In this document: one piece after another, positions 24,355-33,330 of the stretch
Layout of the letters: the number at the start of each line of letters is the position of its first letter
Numbering within the stretch: the first letter of the stretch is position 1
DNA from: Gammaproteobacteria bacterium
GTDB taxonomy: Bacteria > Pseudomonadota > Gammaproteobacteria > Nitrosococcales > Methylophagaceae
Direction of reading: 5' to 3'
Assembly: GCA_023488305.1 (NCBI GenBank)
Contig: JAMDEF010000017.1
Span: 1-35,296, forward strand
Length of the DNA stretch: 35,296 nt
Translations under genes and position numbers: made by a program
Notes under the pieces: model-generated
Seen by the model: only the letters and a program-made list of their open reading frames with translations
The model's database searches: none
What the model was told of the DNA's origin: nothing

Positions 24355-24795
24355 ATGCCTTTCATTATCGATTTTTGGCATTGGTGGGTATTGGCAGTGG
24401 TGTTGATCACACTGGAAATCATCTTGCCCAGCTTTTTTGCCTTATGGTTAGGTATTGCAGCATTTATCACCGGCCTGGTGTTGCTGTTATTTCCAGCGAT
24501 TCCCTGGCAGTTCCAATGGCTAATGTTTGCTGTGTTATCGGTGTTGAGTATCGTGTTGTGGCGTAGATATTACGTCAAACATCCCATTGCAACGGATGAG
24601 CCATTACTCAATCGACGGGGTGAACAACATGTCGGTCGAATTCTTACGCTAACTAATCCTATTGTAAATGGGCAGGGAAAAGTCATCCTCGATGATTCCA
24701 CCTGGAAAGTACATGGTCCCGATTGCCCGACCGGTACTCGAGTTCAAGTTATCGCTGTAGATAACGTTATTCTTAAAGTTGAAATTATTGGTTAA
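24355..24795 (+). CDS. NfeD-like membrane protein (YbbK type)
   Basis: 146 residues. Two or three hydrophobic helices in the first 75 residues (WWVLAVVLITLEIILPSFFA and following) lead to a small OB-fold domain (LNRRGEQHVGRILTLTNPIV ... VHGPDCPTGTRVQVIAVD). It is the usual partner of SPFH proteins and lies two bases after the qmcA stop. The short NfeD1b form lacks the serine protease domain. It is probably a structural partner of the QmcA assembly. Confidence 0.9.
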   Translation: MPFIIDFWHWWVLAVVLITLEIILPSFFALWLGIAAFITGLVLLLFPAIPWQFQWLMFAVLSVLSIVLWRRYYVKHPIATDEPLLNRRGEQHVGRILTLTNPIVNGQGKVILDDSTWKVHGPDCPTGTRVQVIAVDNVILKVEIIG

Positions 24796-24797
24796 CG

Positions 24798-25397
24798 ATG
24801 GCTTTACTGATCGATTTAATGCGTCATGGCGAACCCCAAGGCGGAATGCGTTATCGTGGGCAGCTTGATGATCCGTTAAGTGAGTTGGGTTGGCAGCAAA
24901 TGCGGTCTGCTACTGCCAATGTTCAACCCTGGCAGCACATTGTCAGCTCGACCTTAAGCCGCTGTGCCGATTTTGCCAAAGAAGTTGCCGATAAAAATGC
25001 CATTTCATTACAACTGGATAAGCAATTTACCGAGATAGGTTTTGGTGATTGGGAAGGCAAAACAGCCAGTGAGTTGGAACAACACCATAAAGCAGCATTT
25101 TATGCTTTTTATGATGATCCGATTAACAATACTCCTGCTAATGCCGAATCACTCTTGGCATTTCAGCAGCGCATTCAGTACGCATGGCAAACATTAGTGC
25201 AATCGCATACTGATAAACATATTTTGTTGATCGCTCATGTCGGGGTGATTCGTGTCATTCTCACTGAGATATTAGCGATGCCTCTTGAAGCTATGTTTCG
25301 TATCCAAGTGCCTTACGCTGCGATTAGCCGCATTGTGATATACAACGAAGGCCCGAGACTCTATCCGCAATTACAGTTTCACGCAGGCACGCTATGA
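24798..25397 (+). CDS. Histidine phosphatase, CobC/PhoE-like
   Basis: 199 residues, histidine phosphatase clan 1. The catalytic RHG motif is at the start (DLMRHGEPQGG), giving a phospho-His intermediate, and the second core His is in LLIAHVGVIRVIL. The acid is in FTEIGFGDWEGKTASEL, a pattern shared by CobC alpha-ribazole phosphatase and related enzymes. A role in cobalamin nucleotide-loop assembly is possible, given the B12-type importer 4 kb away. No other cob gene is in view, so the substrate is unproven. It lies two bases after nfeD and overlaps roxA by four bases. Confidence 0.8.
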   Translation: MALLIDLMRHGEPQGGMRYRGQLDDPLSELGWQQMRSATANVQPWQHIVSSTLSRCADFAKEVADKNAISLQLDKQFTEIGFGDWEGKTASELEQHHKAAFYAFYDDPINNTPANAESLLAFQQRIQYAWQTLVQSHTDKHILLIAHVGVIRVILTEILAMPLEAMFRIQVPYAAISRIVIYNEGPRLYPQLQFHAGTL

Positions 25398-26572
25398 CAG
25401 CGTTTTTTAATACCGGTCTTAGCCAGCAGCAGTTTCTGGATGAATATTGGCAAAAGAAACCATTAGTGATCCGGCAGGCTTTTCCTATGCCAGTATGTGA
25501 TCTTAGTCCAAATGATCTTGCGACGTTTGCCTGTGAGGCAGAAGTCGAATCGCGCTTGATTGAAGAATTTGCGGAAAAACCTTGGCAACTGCGTCACGGT
25601 CCATTTGACGACAAAGATTTTGCGGCTTTGCCTGATACACATTGGACTTTGCTGGTCCAGGATATGGATAAGCATTATCCACCGTTACAGAATCTGCTAG
25701 AGGCATTTGTGTTTCTGTCTGACTGGCGCCGTGATGATGTGATGATAAGTTATGCGCCTGAAGGTGGATCGGTCGGGGCACATACCGACAGTTATGATGT
25801 ATTTCTATTACAGGCGCAGGGAACCAGGCATTGGCAAATCAGTGATAAGCCGTTAATTTATGCGGCTTTCAGAGATGATACTGATTTACGCATACTGCAG
25901 CAGTTTTCAGCTGACCAGGACTGGGAATTACAGCCCGGAGATATGCTCTATCTACCACCTCACTTTGCTCATCATGGCGTAGCTTTAAATCCATGTTTGA
26001 CCTTTTCGATAGGATTCAGAGCCCCATCCCAATTACAGTTGCTTGATGCTTTCAGTCACACCTTGTTAGAACAGGATGTTGCCGAACAACTTTATGCGGA
26101 TGCTGATGTGGACGTTACTCACTCTGCAACTGAGATTGATGCCAGTGCAATCCAGCGCTTTCAGAATTTACTGCTGGAAACCATAACTGACAATGAAGGT
26201 TTAATAGCTTTGGCGGTTGGGCGGCTGGTGACTGAAACCAAATCAACTTTGCAGGACTTAGCGGAAGGATTTGTAACGGATAAACCTTCATTAGTTGAAC
26301 TGGATGAACGCTTTCATGCGGGAGAGTATTTACAGCGTAATGACTATTTACGTTTTGCCTGGCATAAAGATTCAGCAGGAGCATATTTATTTGTGGCAGG
26401 AGAAGCCTATATCGCTGAGCTTGCTGCGGCAGAACATCTCCAGTGGCTAACCACTAAAGCTCATATCCATCAAACTGATTGGCAATCTATACGTAATTTT
26501 CCAAAGTTAATGGATATCTGTTGTGAATTGATTGCCGAGGGTGCCTGGTATTGGCCAGCAGATTTTGCTTAA
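25394..26572 (+). CDS. roxA: 50S ribosomal protein L16 arginine hydroxylase (YcfD type)
   Basis: JmjC-type Fe(II)/2-oxoglutarate oxygenase that hydroxylates an arginine of ribosomal protein L16. 392 residues. It begins with the cupin-family motif FLDEYWQKKPLVIRQAF. The iron ligands are His130 and Asp132 (SVGAHTDSYDVFLLQ) and His193 (PPHFAHHGVAL). A winged-helix C-terminal domain fits the family architecture. Its start overlaps the phosphatase stop by ATGA, and it ends two bases before the convergent zinc-ribbon gene. Confidence 0.9.
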   Translation: MTAFFNTGLSQQQFLDEYWQKKPLVIRQAFPMPVCDLSPNDLATFACEAEVESRLIEEFAEKPWQLRHGPFDDKDFAALPDTHWTLLVQDMDKHYPPLQNLLEAFVFLSDWRRDDVMISYAPEGGSVGAHTDSYDVFLLQAQGTRHWQISDKPLIYAAFRDDTDLRILQQFSADQDWELQPGDMLYLPPHFAHHGVALNPCLTFSIGFRAPSQLQLLDAFSHTLLEQDVAEQLYADADVDVTHSATEIDASAIQRFQNLLLETITDNEGLIALAVGRLVTETKSTLQDLAEGFVTDKPSLVELDERFHAGEYLQRNDYLRFAWHKDSAGAYLFVAGEAYIAELAAAEHLQWLTTKAHIHQTDWQSIRNFPKLMDICCELIAEGAWYWPADFA

Positions 26573-26573
26573 G

Positions 26574-27086
26574 CTATTTAGTCTGCCGTTTGAATTCAGT
26601 ATTGTGACATTTCGGGCAGGGTGGAATGCGGCCGGTTTTTTTGAAGTGCATTTCTGTTCCACAAGAATCGCATACTAACGTACCGATGCCGGTAATTTCA
26701 CCAGTGTGATATTGCTGGGCCATTTGTGCTTGTGTCGCCAGTTGGCCGAGTTCGAGCCGGGTTCTATCCGCGACTGAAGCAAACAATTCATAAAGCCGTT
26801 CTTCTACGAGTTGTAAATCGAAGTTAAACCAGGTTGAAAATTCTTTTCCTGTGATTTCAAGATATTCGGCTGCATCCTGCAAATCACGTTCAACATAATA
26901 GGCAATCTTGTCAGCTTCTTCTGCAGTCACTTCTCTTAGCTCTATCGCCCGAAGTTTTGCAAGTTCAATTCGTTGCTTGAGTGTTGGAACTGCATTCGCT
27001 TCAGCATCATCAAAAAAGTGATGAATGCGTTCCATCATTTTGTCATAGGCGGCGGCGAACTTTTCTTCGAAGTTATTATCTGACAT
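26574..27086 (-). CDS. DUF1451 zinc-ribbon protein (YbeL-like)
   Basis: 170 residues. A long acidic helical part (residues about 1-125, for example LRAIELREVTAEEADKIAYY) is followed by a C-terminal zinc ribbon with two Cys pairs, CDSCGTEMHF and CPKCHNTEF. This is the plan of E. coli YbeL and its DUF1451 relatives, whose role is unknown. It is probably cytoplasmic. It is divergent from dsbB with 70 bp between starts. Confidence 0.85.
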   Translation of the reverse strand: MSDNNFEEKFAAAYDKMMERIHHFFDDAEANAVPTLKQRIELAKLRAIELREVTAEEADKIAYYVERDLQDAAEYLEITGKEFSTWFNFDLQLVEERLYELFASVADRTRLELGQLATQAQMAQQYHTGEITGIGTLVCDSCGTEMHFKKTGRIPPCPKCHNTEFKRQTK

Positions 27087-27156
27087 GACTTAACCCTTTA
27101 TCTGATGCGGTTTTTAGGTTAACTTAGCACACATTAATCCAACGGAGGAAACCGTT

Positions 27157-27642
27157 TTGATCACAACACGCAAGCTATTGTTTGGCGGGTTTTTATTTTG
27201 TTTCAGCTTATTTTTGGCTGCTCTGTATATGCAACATGTGATGGAGTTAGAACCATGCCCGTTATGCATTTTGCAACGTGTGTTAGTGATGGTTACCGGG
27301 GTATTTTTCCTGATAGCGGCCATTCATAATCCGGCCAGAACAGGAACCAGAATTTATGTGGGATTGATCAGTTTATCGGCTTTATTGGGAGCATCGGTTT
27401 CAGCAAGACATGTCTGGTTGCAAAACCTTCCTGTTGATCAAGTGCCAAGTTGTGGTCCAGGAATGGGCTTTATTATGGAAAATTTTCCGCTGACCGATGC
27501 ATTGTCTTTGGTGTTACGAGGGTCAGGGGAATGCGCTGAGGTTTCATGGACGTTTCTCAGTCTCAGTATTCCTGCCTGGACACTGCTGACATTTGTGGGA
27601 ATGTTAAGCTTGGCAATTTTCGCTGCCTGGCGGCAGCAATAA
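27157..27642 (+). CDS. dsbB: Disulfide bond formation protein DsbB
   Basis: Quinone-dependent membrane oxidase that reoxidises periplasmic DsbA. 161 residues, four hydrophobic helices. Both active cysteine pairs are present: Cys34-Cys37 (EPCPLCILQR) in the first periplasmic loop and Cys99-Cys126 in the second. The start is a TTG at 27157: a consensus GGAGG lies 8 nt upstream and no in-frame ATG or GTG exists at a suitable place. The rare start may limit expression. It is convergent with infA. Confidence 0.93.
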   Translation: MITTRKLLFGGFLFCFSLFLAALYMQHVMELEPCPLCILQRVLVMVTGVFFLIAAIHNPARTGTRIYVGLISLSALLGASVSARHVWLQNLPVDQVPSCGPGMGFIMENFPLTDALSLVLRGSGECAEVSWTFLSLSIPAWTLLTFVGMLSLAIFAAWRQQ

Positions 27643-27683
27643 ACTGAAATTGAATAACTAAGCTGGCGTTAGACTATATTGGA

Positions 27684-27902
27684 TTAACGGGCACGATAGA
27701 CGATGCGGCCTTTGCTTAAATCGTAGGGAGTCAATTGAACAGTTACTTTGTCGCCAGTGAGGATGCGGATATAGTTTTTACGCATTTTGCCGGAGATATG
27801 TGCTGTTACAACATGACCATTTTCCAGTTCAACGCGGAAAGTAGTGTTAGGCATCGTGTCAATTACAGTGCCTTCAAATTCGATATGATCTTCTTTTGCC
27901 AT
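27684..27902 (-). CDS. infA: Translation initiation factor IF-1
   Basis: 72 residues, the exact family length. The OB-fold protein binds the 30S A site with IF-2 and IF-3. The sequence [20 protein letters not shown] and [15 protein letters not shown] is near identical to other gammaproteobacterial IF-1 proteins. It lies downstream of aat-bpt in the same order as in Pseudomonas (aat-bpt-infA). The 48-bp gap to bpt may hold its own promoter, but no clear boxes are visible. Confidence 0.97.
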   Translation of the reverse strand: MAKEDHIEFEGTVIDTMPNTTFRVELENGHVVTAHISGKMRKNYIRILTGDKVTVQLTPYDLSKGRIVYRAR

Positions 27903-27950
27903 ACAGGTCTTAATTTACCAAGCTATTAAAAGATCCATTTTGCCGTAAAA

Positions 27951-28664
27951 TCACTGATTATTCAAAGCTTTTTTATCAAAATTGCGCCATTGCCCATCAA
28001 ATTGTTGTAAAGCGGAGAATCGGCTCTTGTAACGCATTTTAGGACTATCACTAATCCAATAGCCTAAATATAGCCAAGGCAAATTTTGTTGTTTCGCTAA
28101 TTCGATCTGTTTCAAAATAGCAAAGGTGCCTAAACCTCTTGCAGAATGCTCGGGATCAAAGAAAGTATAGAATGCTGATGCGGCATCGGTAACAAAATCA
28201 GTAATAGCAACTGCAAGCAATTCCTGCCGGGTTCGGAATTCAATAAAGGCCGTATCACTCCAGCTGCTGGTGAGAAACTGCAGATAGGTTTCTTTACTGG
28301 GATTATCCATTCCACCACCAGCATGTCTATGTGCGATATAGCGTTGATAAAGATCATAGTGTTCCGCATTAAAAACAGCGGGTGTGATATTTATATACAC
28401 ATCATTATTATCACGTAAACATCGTCGTTGGCTGCGGTTCGGCTGAAAATTATTTACGTCTATTCTAACCGGAACACAAGCATCACATGCCGGACAAAAT
28501 GGACGATATACGTGGTCACCGCTGCGTCTGAATCCGTGTTGGATGAGCTGACTGTATAGTACGTTGGTCAGCGGACGGAGTGGGTCGGGATAGATGTTTC
28601 GCGCTAGCCGGTCTTCAAGATATGAACAGGCATGCGGTCTGTCCTGATAAAAATCAAGGCTCAT
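27951..28664 (-). CDS. bpt: Aspartate/glutamate leucyltransferase Bpt
   Basis: Transfers Leu from Leu-tRNA to N-terminal Asp or Glu of proteins, marking them for ClpS-ClpAP. 237 residues from ATG 28664, the start giving the family N-terminus MSLDFYQDRPHACSYLEDRL. An earlier reading adds 26 residues inside aat. Conserved marks: FRRSGDHVYRPFCPACDACV with the CPAC cysteines, and YLGYWISDSPKMRYKSRF near the C-terminus. It overlaps aat by 11 nt, so both N-end-rule transferases are co-translated. Confidence 0.93.
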   Translation of the reverse strand: MSLDFYQDRPHACSYLEDRLARNIYPDPLRPLTNVLYSQLIQHGFRRSGDHVYRPFCPACDACVPVRIDVNNFQPNRSQRRCLRDNNDVYINITPAVFNAEHYDLYQRYIAHRHAGGGMDNPSKETYLQFLTSSWSDTAFIEFRTRQELLAVAITDFVTDAASAFYTFFDPEHSARGLGTFAILKQIELAKQQNLPWLYLGYWISDSPKMRYKSRFSALQQFDGQWRNFDKKALNNQ

Positions 28665-29379
28665 AGTTAAATGGTGATGTGTTAGTTTGCCAGGTGCCTG
28701 GTTGGCCGGGTATGGAGCATAAATGCTGTACTTGGCGAACAAAGCTTTCTCTGGGCAGGGTCATTGCGCCAAGACGCGACAAATGCTCAGAATAAACCTG
28801 ACAGTCGATCAAAGGATATCCCCACATTCTAAGCTGTCGGGCAAGGGCAACTAACGCAATTTTAGAAGCATTTGTTTGATAACTGAACATGGACTCACCA
28901 AAAAACATTTTGCCTATGGATACACCGTAAATACCACCAACCAGCTGTTCATCCTGCCAGCATTCTACACTGTGTGCATATCCGGCCTGATGAAGTGCTG
29001 TATAGGCCGCAATCATTTCGTTATGGATCCAGGTTTCATGTTGTTCAGCAGGTACTTTTGCTTGTCTGGGTGCCGCACAGGCCTGCATAACAGCTTCGAA
29101 ATCTTGGTCAAATGTAATATGAAAAGGTTTCTGCCGTAACGCTTTTTTTAAACTTTTACTGATATGCAGATTATCTGTTTGAAAGACCATGCGTGGATTG
29201 GGGCTCCACCATAAAATGGGGTCATATGCATTAAACCAAGGGAAGATCCCTTGTCGATAAGCATTCAACAACCGAGTGAGAGATAAATCGCCACCTGCAG
29301 CCAATAAGCCGTGAGAGGTGGCCTGTTCAACTGGTGGGAATGGACTGTCGGCAGATATACCTAACCAGCTGATAGCCAT
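28654..29379 (-). CDS. aat: Leucyl/phenylalanyl-tRNA-protein transferase Aat
   Basis: N-end-rule enzyme that adds Leu or Phe to N-terminal Lys or Arg of substrates. 241 residues. Typical features: FPPVEQATSHGLLAAGGDLS, AYRQGIFPWFNAYDPILWWS PNPRMV region, HSVECWQDEQLVGGIYGVSI and KMFFGESMFS near the active site. It lies three bases after the upstream HDOD gene and overlaps bpt. Together aat and bpt feed the ClpS-ClpAP degradation route; clpA is not in this window. Confidence 0.95.
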   Translation of the reverse strand: MAISWLGISADSPFPPVEQATSHGLLAAGGDLSLTRLLNAYRQGIFPWFNAYDPILWWSPNPRMVFQTDNLHISKSLKKALRQKPFHITFDQDFEAVMQACAAPRQAKVPAEQHETWIHNEMIAAYTALHQAGYAHSVECWQDEQLVGGIYGVSIGKMFFGESMFSYQTNASKIALVALARQLRMWGYPLIDCQVYSEHLSRLGAMTLPRESFVRQVQHLCSIPGQPGTWQTNTSPFNYEP

Positions 29380-29382
29380 TAA

Positions 29383-30561
29383 TTAATCATTTAGTTGTAA
29401 AGTAAGCTCTTTAGCCCAGAAAAGTGCATCAAGATATGCAGCCAAGAGCGCATCGGCACTCACAATAGAATAATCAATTCCGGACCAGTTTCCGCGCTCA
29501 TAATTCAACACCTGATTGAGTGCCATGCCAGCGACACCCTCTTTGAGCAGCAGAGCGGAGTGTAATTCTTCACTCAGCGGCAAGTCTTGCAATAAAACCT
29601 CCAGCGGTTTGTCCATCAGGGCATCAAGAGTAGAGAACAGACCGGCAGCAAAAAACACATCAGCATGACCTTTGTAATATTTAGCTAATAGCTCACACAT
29701 CCGTCCTCTGATCATGGCTGTGGTGCGTAATTCATTAGGTTTATTATCGAGGCCTGATAAACACAGCAGACTTGCCCAGGTTTTAATCTTATTCTGACCC
29801 AACATCACAATGGCTTGTCGAGTGCTGCCAACCTCACGCGGAAGACCAAAAAAAGCAGAATTGATTAACCGCAACAATTTATAACTTAAGGCAACATCCT
29901 GATTAATGATGTCAGCCAGTTCATCTACTTCTACTTCAGGATCCTGTAACTTAACCAACAGTTCCATTAAAGTTTGAGCAGCGGGAGCGATTTTTTTATC
30001 AAAACTGGTGTCGGGTAAGGTATAGAAAAAACCCTGTAACAAATCAATATTGTGTAATTGACACAAACTGAATTGCTTGGCCGCATTAACATTTAATGCA
30101 CATAAGACCGCATGTTGTTGACGCCATTTCGGTAAATTTGCGGATAACTCGTCTGCAGAAAAGACATCTAAATCAATCAATAATGTTTGGCTCTCACCCA
30201 CAGTTGATGTTGCATTTGCGGCATAACTGACATGCGTGGAGGGCGGTTTGGATAATGATTTTTCATTTGCTTCGATGATCAGATCAATACCCGGCATTGA
30301 ATAATCAAAAAGTGCTTGTTGCCAGGATGCCGGGATCGTCAATAAGGTTTTTTGATTGTGATTAATTGCTTGCAGAATATCAGAGAGTTGCGACAGAAAT
30401 TCAGGTACCGGAGAATCTTCATCCAGTAAATTACCATTGGTGTCAAGGAATGTCAGATGGTAGCTATCTACATCAAGTTTTTTGGAAATAAACAACGGCT
30501 GGCGGTGAATGAGACCGTTAAAGTGTTTAAGTGAGTCGTAGGCCGTATAGATTTCCGTCAT
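29383..30561 (-). CDS. HDOD protein with degenerate EAL-like N-terminus
   Basis: 392 residues, cytoplasmic. The N-terminal ~190 residues have the outline of an EAL domain. One remnant is NIDLLQGFFYTLPDTSFDKK, resembling the Q-G-Y/F-x-F-x-x-P end of EAL proteins. The catalytic E-x-L and metal residues are not seen, so c-di-GMP hydrolysis is unlikely. Residues about 205-390 are an HDOD domain (LADIINQDVALSYKLLRLIN SAFFG, REVGSTRQAIVMLGQNKIK) without an active HD pair. Such YuxH-type proteins are signalling scaffolds, often linked to motility or c-di-GMP. It sits between recR and aat. Confidence 0.82.
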   Translation of the reverse strand: MTEIYTAYDSLKHFNGLIHRQPLFISKKLDVDSYHLTFLDTNGNLLDEDSPVPEFLSQLSDILQAINHNQKTLLTIPASWQQALFDYSMPGIDLIIEANEKSLSKPPSTHVSYAANATSTVGESQTLLIDLDVFSADELSANLPKWRQQHAVLCALNVNAAKQFSLCQLHNIDLLQGFFYTLPDTSFDKKIAPAAQTLMELLVKLQDPEVEVDELADIINQDVALSYKLLRLINSAFFGLPREVGSTRQAIVMLGQNKIKTWASLLCLSGLDNKPNELRTTAMIRGRMCELLAKYYKGHADVFFAAGLFSTLDALMDKPLEVLLQDLPLSEELHSALLLKEGVAGMALNQVLNYERGNWSGIDYSIVSADALLAAYLDALFWAKELTLQLND

Positions 30562-30592
30562 GTAAATCCACTCTTAAAATTATCAGATTCGA

Positions 30593-31192
30593 TTAATAGG
30601 TTTCTCTTCCAGAAAATGCATGAGAAAGTGTACCACTGTCAACATACTCAAGTTCACCCCCCAATGGAATACCATGTGCCAAACGCGTCACATAAATGTC
30701 TCTTGTCCGAGCCAATTCGCTGATGTAATGCGCTGTTGCCTGTCCTTCAACCGTAGGGTTAGTTGCCAGAATAACTTCCGTGATGGTTTTTTGCTCGAAC
30801 CGTTCAATCAGAGCGGGTATGCCGAGTGCTTCAGGGCCAATACCATCTAAAGGGGATAAATGACCAGTCAGCACAAAATATTGGCCTTTATAATTTGTTG
30901 CTTGCTCAATAGCTATAACGTCACTCGGCATTTCCACAATACACAGTTGATCTTGGCGGCGGGAACTGTCACTGCAACGACTGCAAATATCAGATTCACT
31001 CAATATTCGGCAACGTTGACAATGTTTTACATTCGCCAATGCTTTGCTCAACATTTCAGCCAGATGTTCGCCACCGCTACGGTCACGCTCCAGCAAATGA
31101 AATGTCATCCGCTGGGCTGATTTAGGACCTACGCCGGGTAAACAGCGCAGAGCCTGAATCAATTGATCAATACTTGGTCCGAGAGTTGCCAT
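30593..31192 (-). CDS. recR: Recombination mediator RecR
   Basis: 199 residues, the usual size. RecR with RecF/RecO loads RecA at single-strand gaps. The helix-hairpin-helix [20 protein letters not shown] is followed by the C4 zinc finger ([16 protein letters not shown]) and a Toprim domain ([34 protein letters not shown]). The C-terminal Walker-B-like tail is [16 protein letters not shown]. It is third in the dnaX-ybaB-recR unit, nine bases after ybaB. Confidence 0.97.
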   Translation of the reverse strand: MATLGPSIDQLIQALRCLPGVGPKSAQRMTFHLLERDRSGGEHLAEMLSKALANVKHCQRCRILSESDICSRCSDSSRRQDQLCIVEMPSDVIAIEQATNYKGQYFVLTGHLSPLDGIGPEALGIPALIERFEQKTITEVILATNPTVEGQATAHYISELARTRDIYVTRLAHGIPLGGELEYVDSGTLSHAFSGRETY

Positions 31193-31201
31193 ATTTAGGA
31201 A

Positions 31202-31510
31202 CTAGAAAGGCATCTTCATGCCAGGAGGCATCATACCGGCCATACGTTCCTGAGTGGTTTTCTCGACTTGTCTCACCGCATCATTAACCGCTGCAGCAAT
31301 CAGATCTTCAAGCATGTCTTTGTCATCTTGAAACAGGCTGTCTTCAATGCTCACTCGTTTTACATCATGTTTGCCAGTCATAATGATTTGCACCATGCCA
31401 CCACCAGCCTGTCCGGTAACTTCTACCTGGGCCAGCTCTTCCTGGGCTTTTTGCATATTGGCCTGCATTTGCTGGGCCTGTTTCATCAGATTACCTAATC
31501 CACCTTTCAT
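31202..31510 (-). CDS. ybaB: YbaB/EbfC nucleoid-associated protein
   Basis: 102 residues. Small DNA-binding dimer that coats and bends DNA. Family marks: [20 protein letters not shown] at the N-terminus, [20 protein letters not shown] in the middle, and a [20 protein letters not shown] helix. AGAGGA lies just before the ATG. It sits 18 bases after the dnaX stop and is almost always found between dnaX and recR. Confidence 0.96.
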   Translation of the reverse strand: MKGGLGNLMKQAQQMQANMQKAQEELAQVEVTGQAGGGMVQIIMTGKHDVKRVSIEDSLFQDDKDMLEDLIAAAVNDAVRQVEKTTQERMAGMMPPGMKMPF

Positions 31511-31528
31511 AGGAGATCCTCTTTAAAG

Positions 31529-33298
31529 TTATAAGGGTTTAATTGTTGTGTCGATTATACGGGCATTAAATGCATTTTTGATCTGCTCAACTACCGGATC
31601 ATTGTGTATGGCATCCACCGCATTTTGATGTAGTTCAGCGGCCTGTTGCGCACGTTCTGCAGCCAGTGTTGGCACATTTTCTGTATCTATTGCTTCTGTA
31701 AACACCAGTATGACTTCTACATCTAGCTGTTTACTGACTGCAGCTTGTAATTTAGCTACCGATTTTTCATTGGTCAGATGTTGTAATTCTGGTGCAACTG
31801 AAAGATAGATTTTTTGATTATCAGTACGGATGAACGCACAGTGATCGGCAAGCTGTCTGGCAAAAGCCGAGAGTTTTAACTGGGCGATCAAAGCCGTCCA
31901 GTTTGCCGTCGTTAAATTGACCAGTTGTTCGACAGACTCTGGCACAGATCTTTCTGATACTGTGATTTGAGGTTCGTTTACAGCCAATGAATCCGATGTC
32001 TGTTCAACTTGAGCTTCATTGATTTCCAGTGTTGCAACAGATTGAGGTGTTGCAACGATTTTTGGTGCTGATTCAGATGCATGATTATTGGTGGTATCTG
32101 GATAAGAAGTTGTTGAAGTAGATTCAACAATTACATGTGCCGGTGCGGTAGGCACAAATTCTGAGTCAGCTTGCGGCTTTTTTACGGGGGGCTGTCCCAA
32201 ATTGGCATTTACCGCTTGAGGTTGGAAGCTCATCATCCGCAATAAGGTCATTTCAAAACCGCTGCGTGGATCAGCCGCGTAAGGCATGTCGCGTTTACCA
32301 TGCAAGGCAATCTGATATAGCAGTTGTACCGTTTCTGTGCTGAAAATAGTGGCGAAATTCTGTAAAGCCGCGTCATCTTGCTGGTCAAGCGATTCTGCAT
32401 CAGCAATCAATTGGATTGTTGCAATGCGCTGCAGACTGGTCATCAAGCCATCAAGTACCACAACAAAGTCACGACCTAAGGAAGCCAGTTCGTCAGTATG
32501 TGCCAGCAATGCTTTGGCATCTTTAGCTGCAAAGGCGTCAAGTAATTGAATCAGTTGCTGTTGTGACACACTGCCCAGCATCTGGCTGACAATTTCAGCT
32601 GTTACCATTCCACCAGCAAACGCAATCGCTTGGTCAAGAAGGCTCAACGCATCTCGCATACTGCCATCTGCAGCAAAGGCAATCTGGTTTAATGCTTCGA
32701 CTTCAAACTCAATGTTTTCTTGCTGCAGGATAAATGCGAGATGGTCAGCGATTTGTTTGATATCCAGCCGCCGCAAATTGAATTGCAAACAGCGCGATAA
32801 AATCGTTACCGGCAGTTTTTGCGGATCAGTGGTGGCAAACAAAAATTTAACGTGGGGAGGGGGTTCTTCCAGCGTTTTTAACAAAGCATTAAAACTGCTG
32901 GTAGACAGCATATGCACTTCGTCAATCAGATAGACTTTGTATCTTCCGCGACTTGGCGCGTATTGAACATTATCGAGCAACTCACGGGTATCATCGACTT
33001 TGGTGCGTGATGCGGCATCCACTTCAATCAAATCGACAAAACGTCCACTGTCGACTTCCACACAGCTGTTGCATACACCACATGGAGTGGAGCTGATGCC
33101 TTGTTCACAGTTGAGAGATTTAGCGAAGATTCTTGCTAAGGTTGTTTTGCCCACCCCACGAGTGCCTGCAAACAAAAACGCATGATGCAAACGATTTTGA
33201 TCGAGACCGTTGATCAGCGCGCGTAATACATGCTGCTGGCCGACGACTTCGGCAAATTTTTTGGGGCGCCACTTGCGGGCCAGTACCAGATAACTCAT
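31529..33298 (-). CDS. dnaX: DNA polymerase III subunits tau and gamma
   Basis: Clamp-loader ATPase. 589 residues for the full-length tau form; the ATG at 33298 gives the family start MSYLVLARKWRPKKFAEVVG. A longer reading would run into the 4.5S RNA gene. Walker A is GTRGVGKTT, a four-Cys zinc module follows (CEQGISSTPCGVCNSC), Walker B is VYLIDEVHML, and the SRC motif is ILSRCLQF. Domain III spans about residues 230-360. After a low-complexity linker, the C-terminal part (about 460-589) is the tau-specific region that contacts the polymerase and DnaB. A slippery A AAA AAG at codons 372-374 with a -1 frame stop should yield a gamma form of about 377 residues. Confidence 0.96.
   Translation of the reverse strand: MSYLVLARKWRPKKFAEVVGQQHVLRALINGLDQNRLHHAFLFAGTRGVGKTTLARIFAKSLNCEQGISSTPCGVCNSCVEVDSGRFVDLIEVDAASRTKVDDTRELLDNVQYAPSRGRYKVYLIDEVHMLSTSSFNALLKTLEEPPPHVKFLFATTDPQKLPVTILSRCLQFNLRRLDIKQIADHLAFILQQENIEFEVEALNQIAFAADGSMRDALSLLDQAIAFAGGMVTAEIVSQMLGSVSQQQLIQLLDAFAAKDAKALLAHTDELASLGRDFVVVLDGLMTSLQRIATIQLIADAESLDQQDDAALQNFATIFSTETVQLLYQIALHGKRDMPYAADPRSGFEMTLLRMMSFQPQAVNANLGQPPVKKPQADSEFVPTAPAHVIVESTSTTSYPDTTNNHASESAPKIVATPQSVATLEINEAQVEQTSDSLAVNEPQITVSERSVPESVEQLVNLTTANWTALIAQLKLSAFARQLADHCAFIRTDNQKIYLSVAPELQHLTNEKSVAKLQAAVSKQLDVEVILVFTEAIDTENVPTLAAERAQQAAELHQNAVDAIHNDPVVEQIKNAFNARIIDTTIKPL
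32166..32183 (-). other. dnaX: Programmed -1 ribosomal frameshift site in dnaX
   Basis: On the minus strand the heptamer A AAA AAG (32183-32177) is in the correct zero frame (GTA AAA AAG, Val372-Lys-Lys). After a -1 slip the reading is Ala-Ala-Ser followed by TGA at 32168-32166. This is the same heptamer as in E. coli dnaX, where it makes the gamma subunit. A GTGCC/GGCAC stem could form about 20 nt downstream. No strong upstream Shine-Dalgarno-like stimulator is seen. Confidence 0.8.
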
Positions 33299-33330
33299 GT
33301 AGCTTGTCAGATACCCAATGTGGTCATAAG

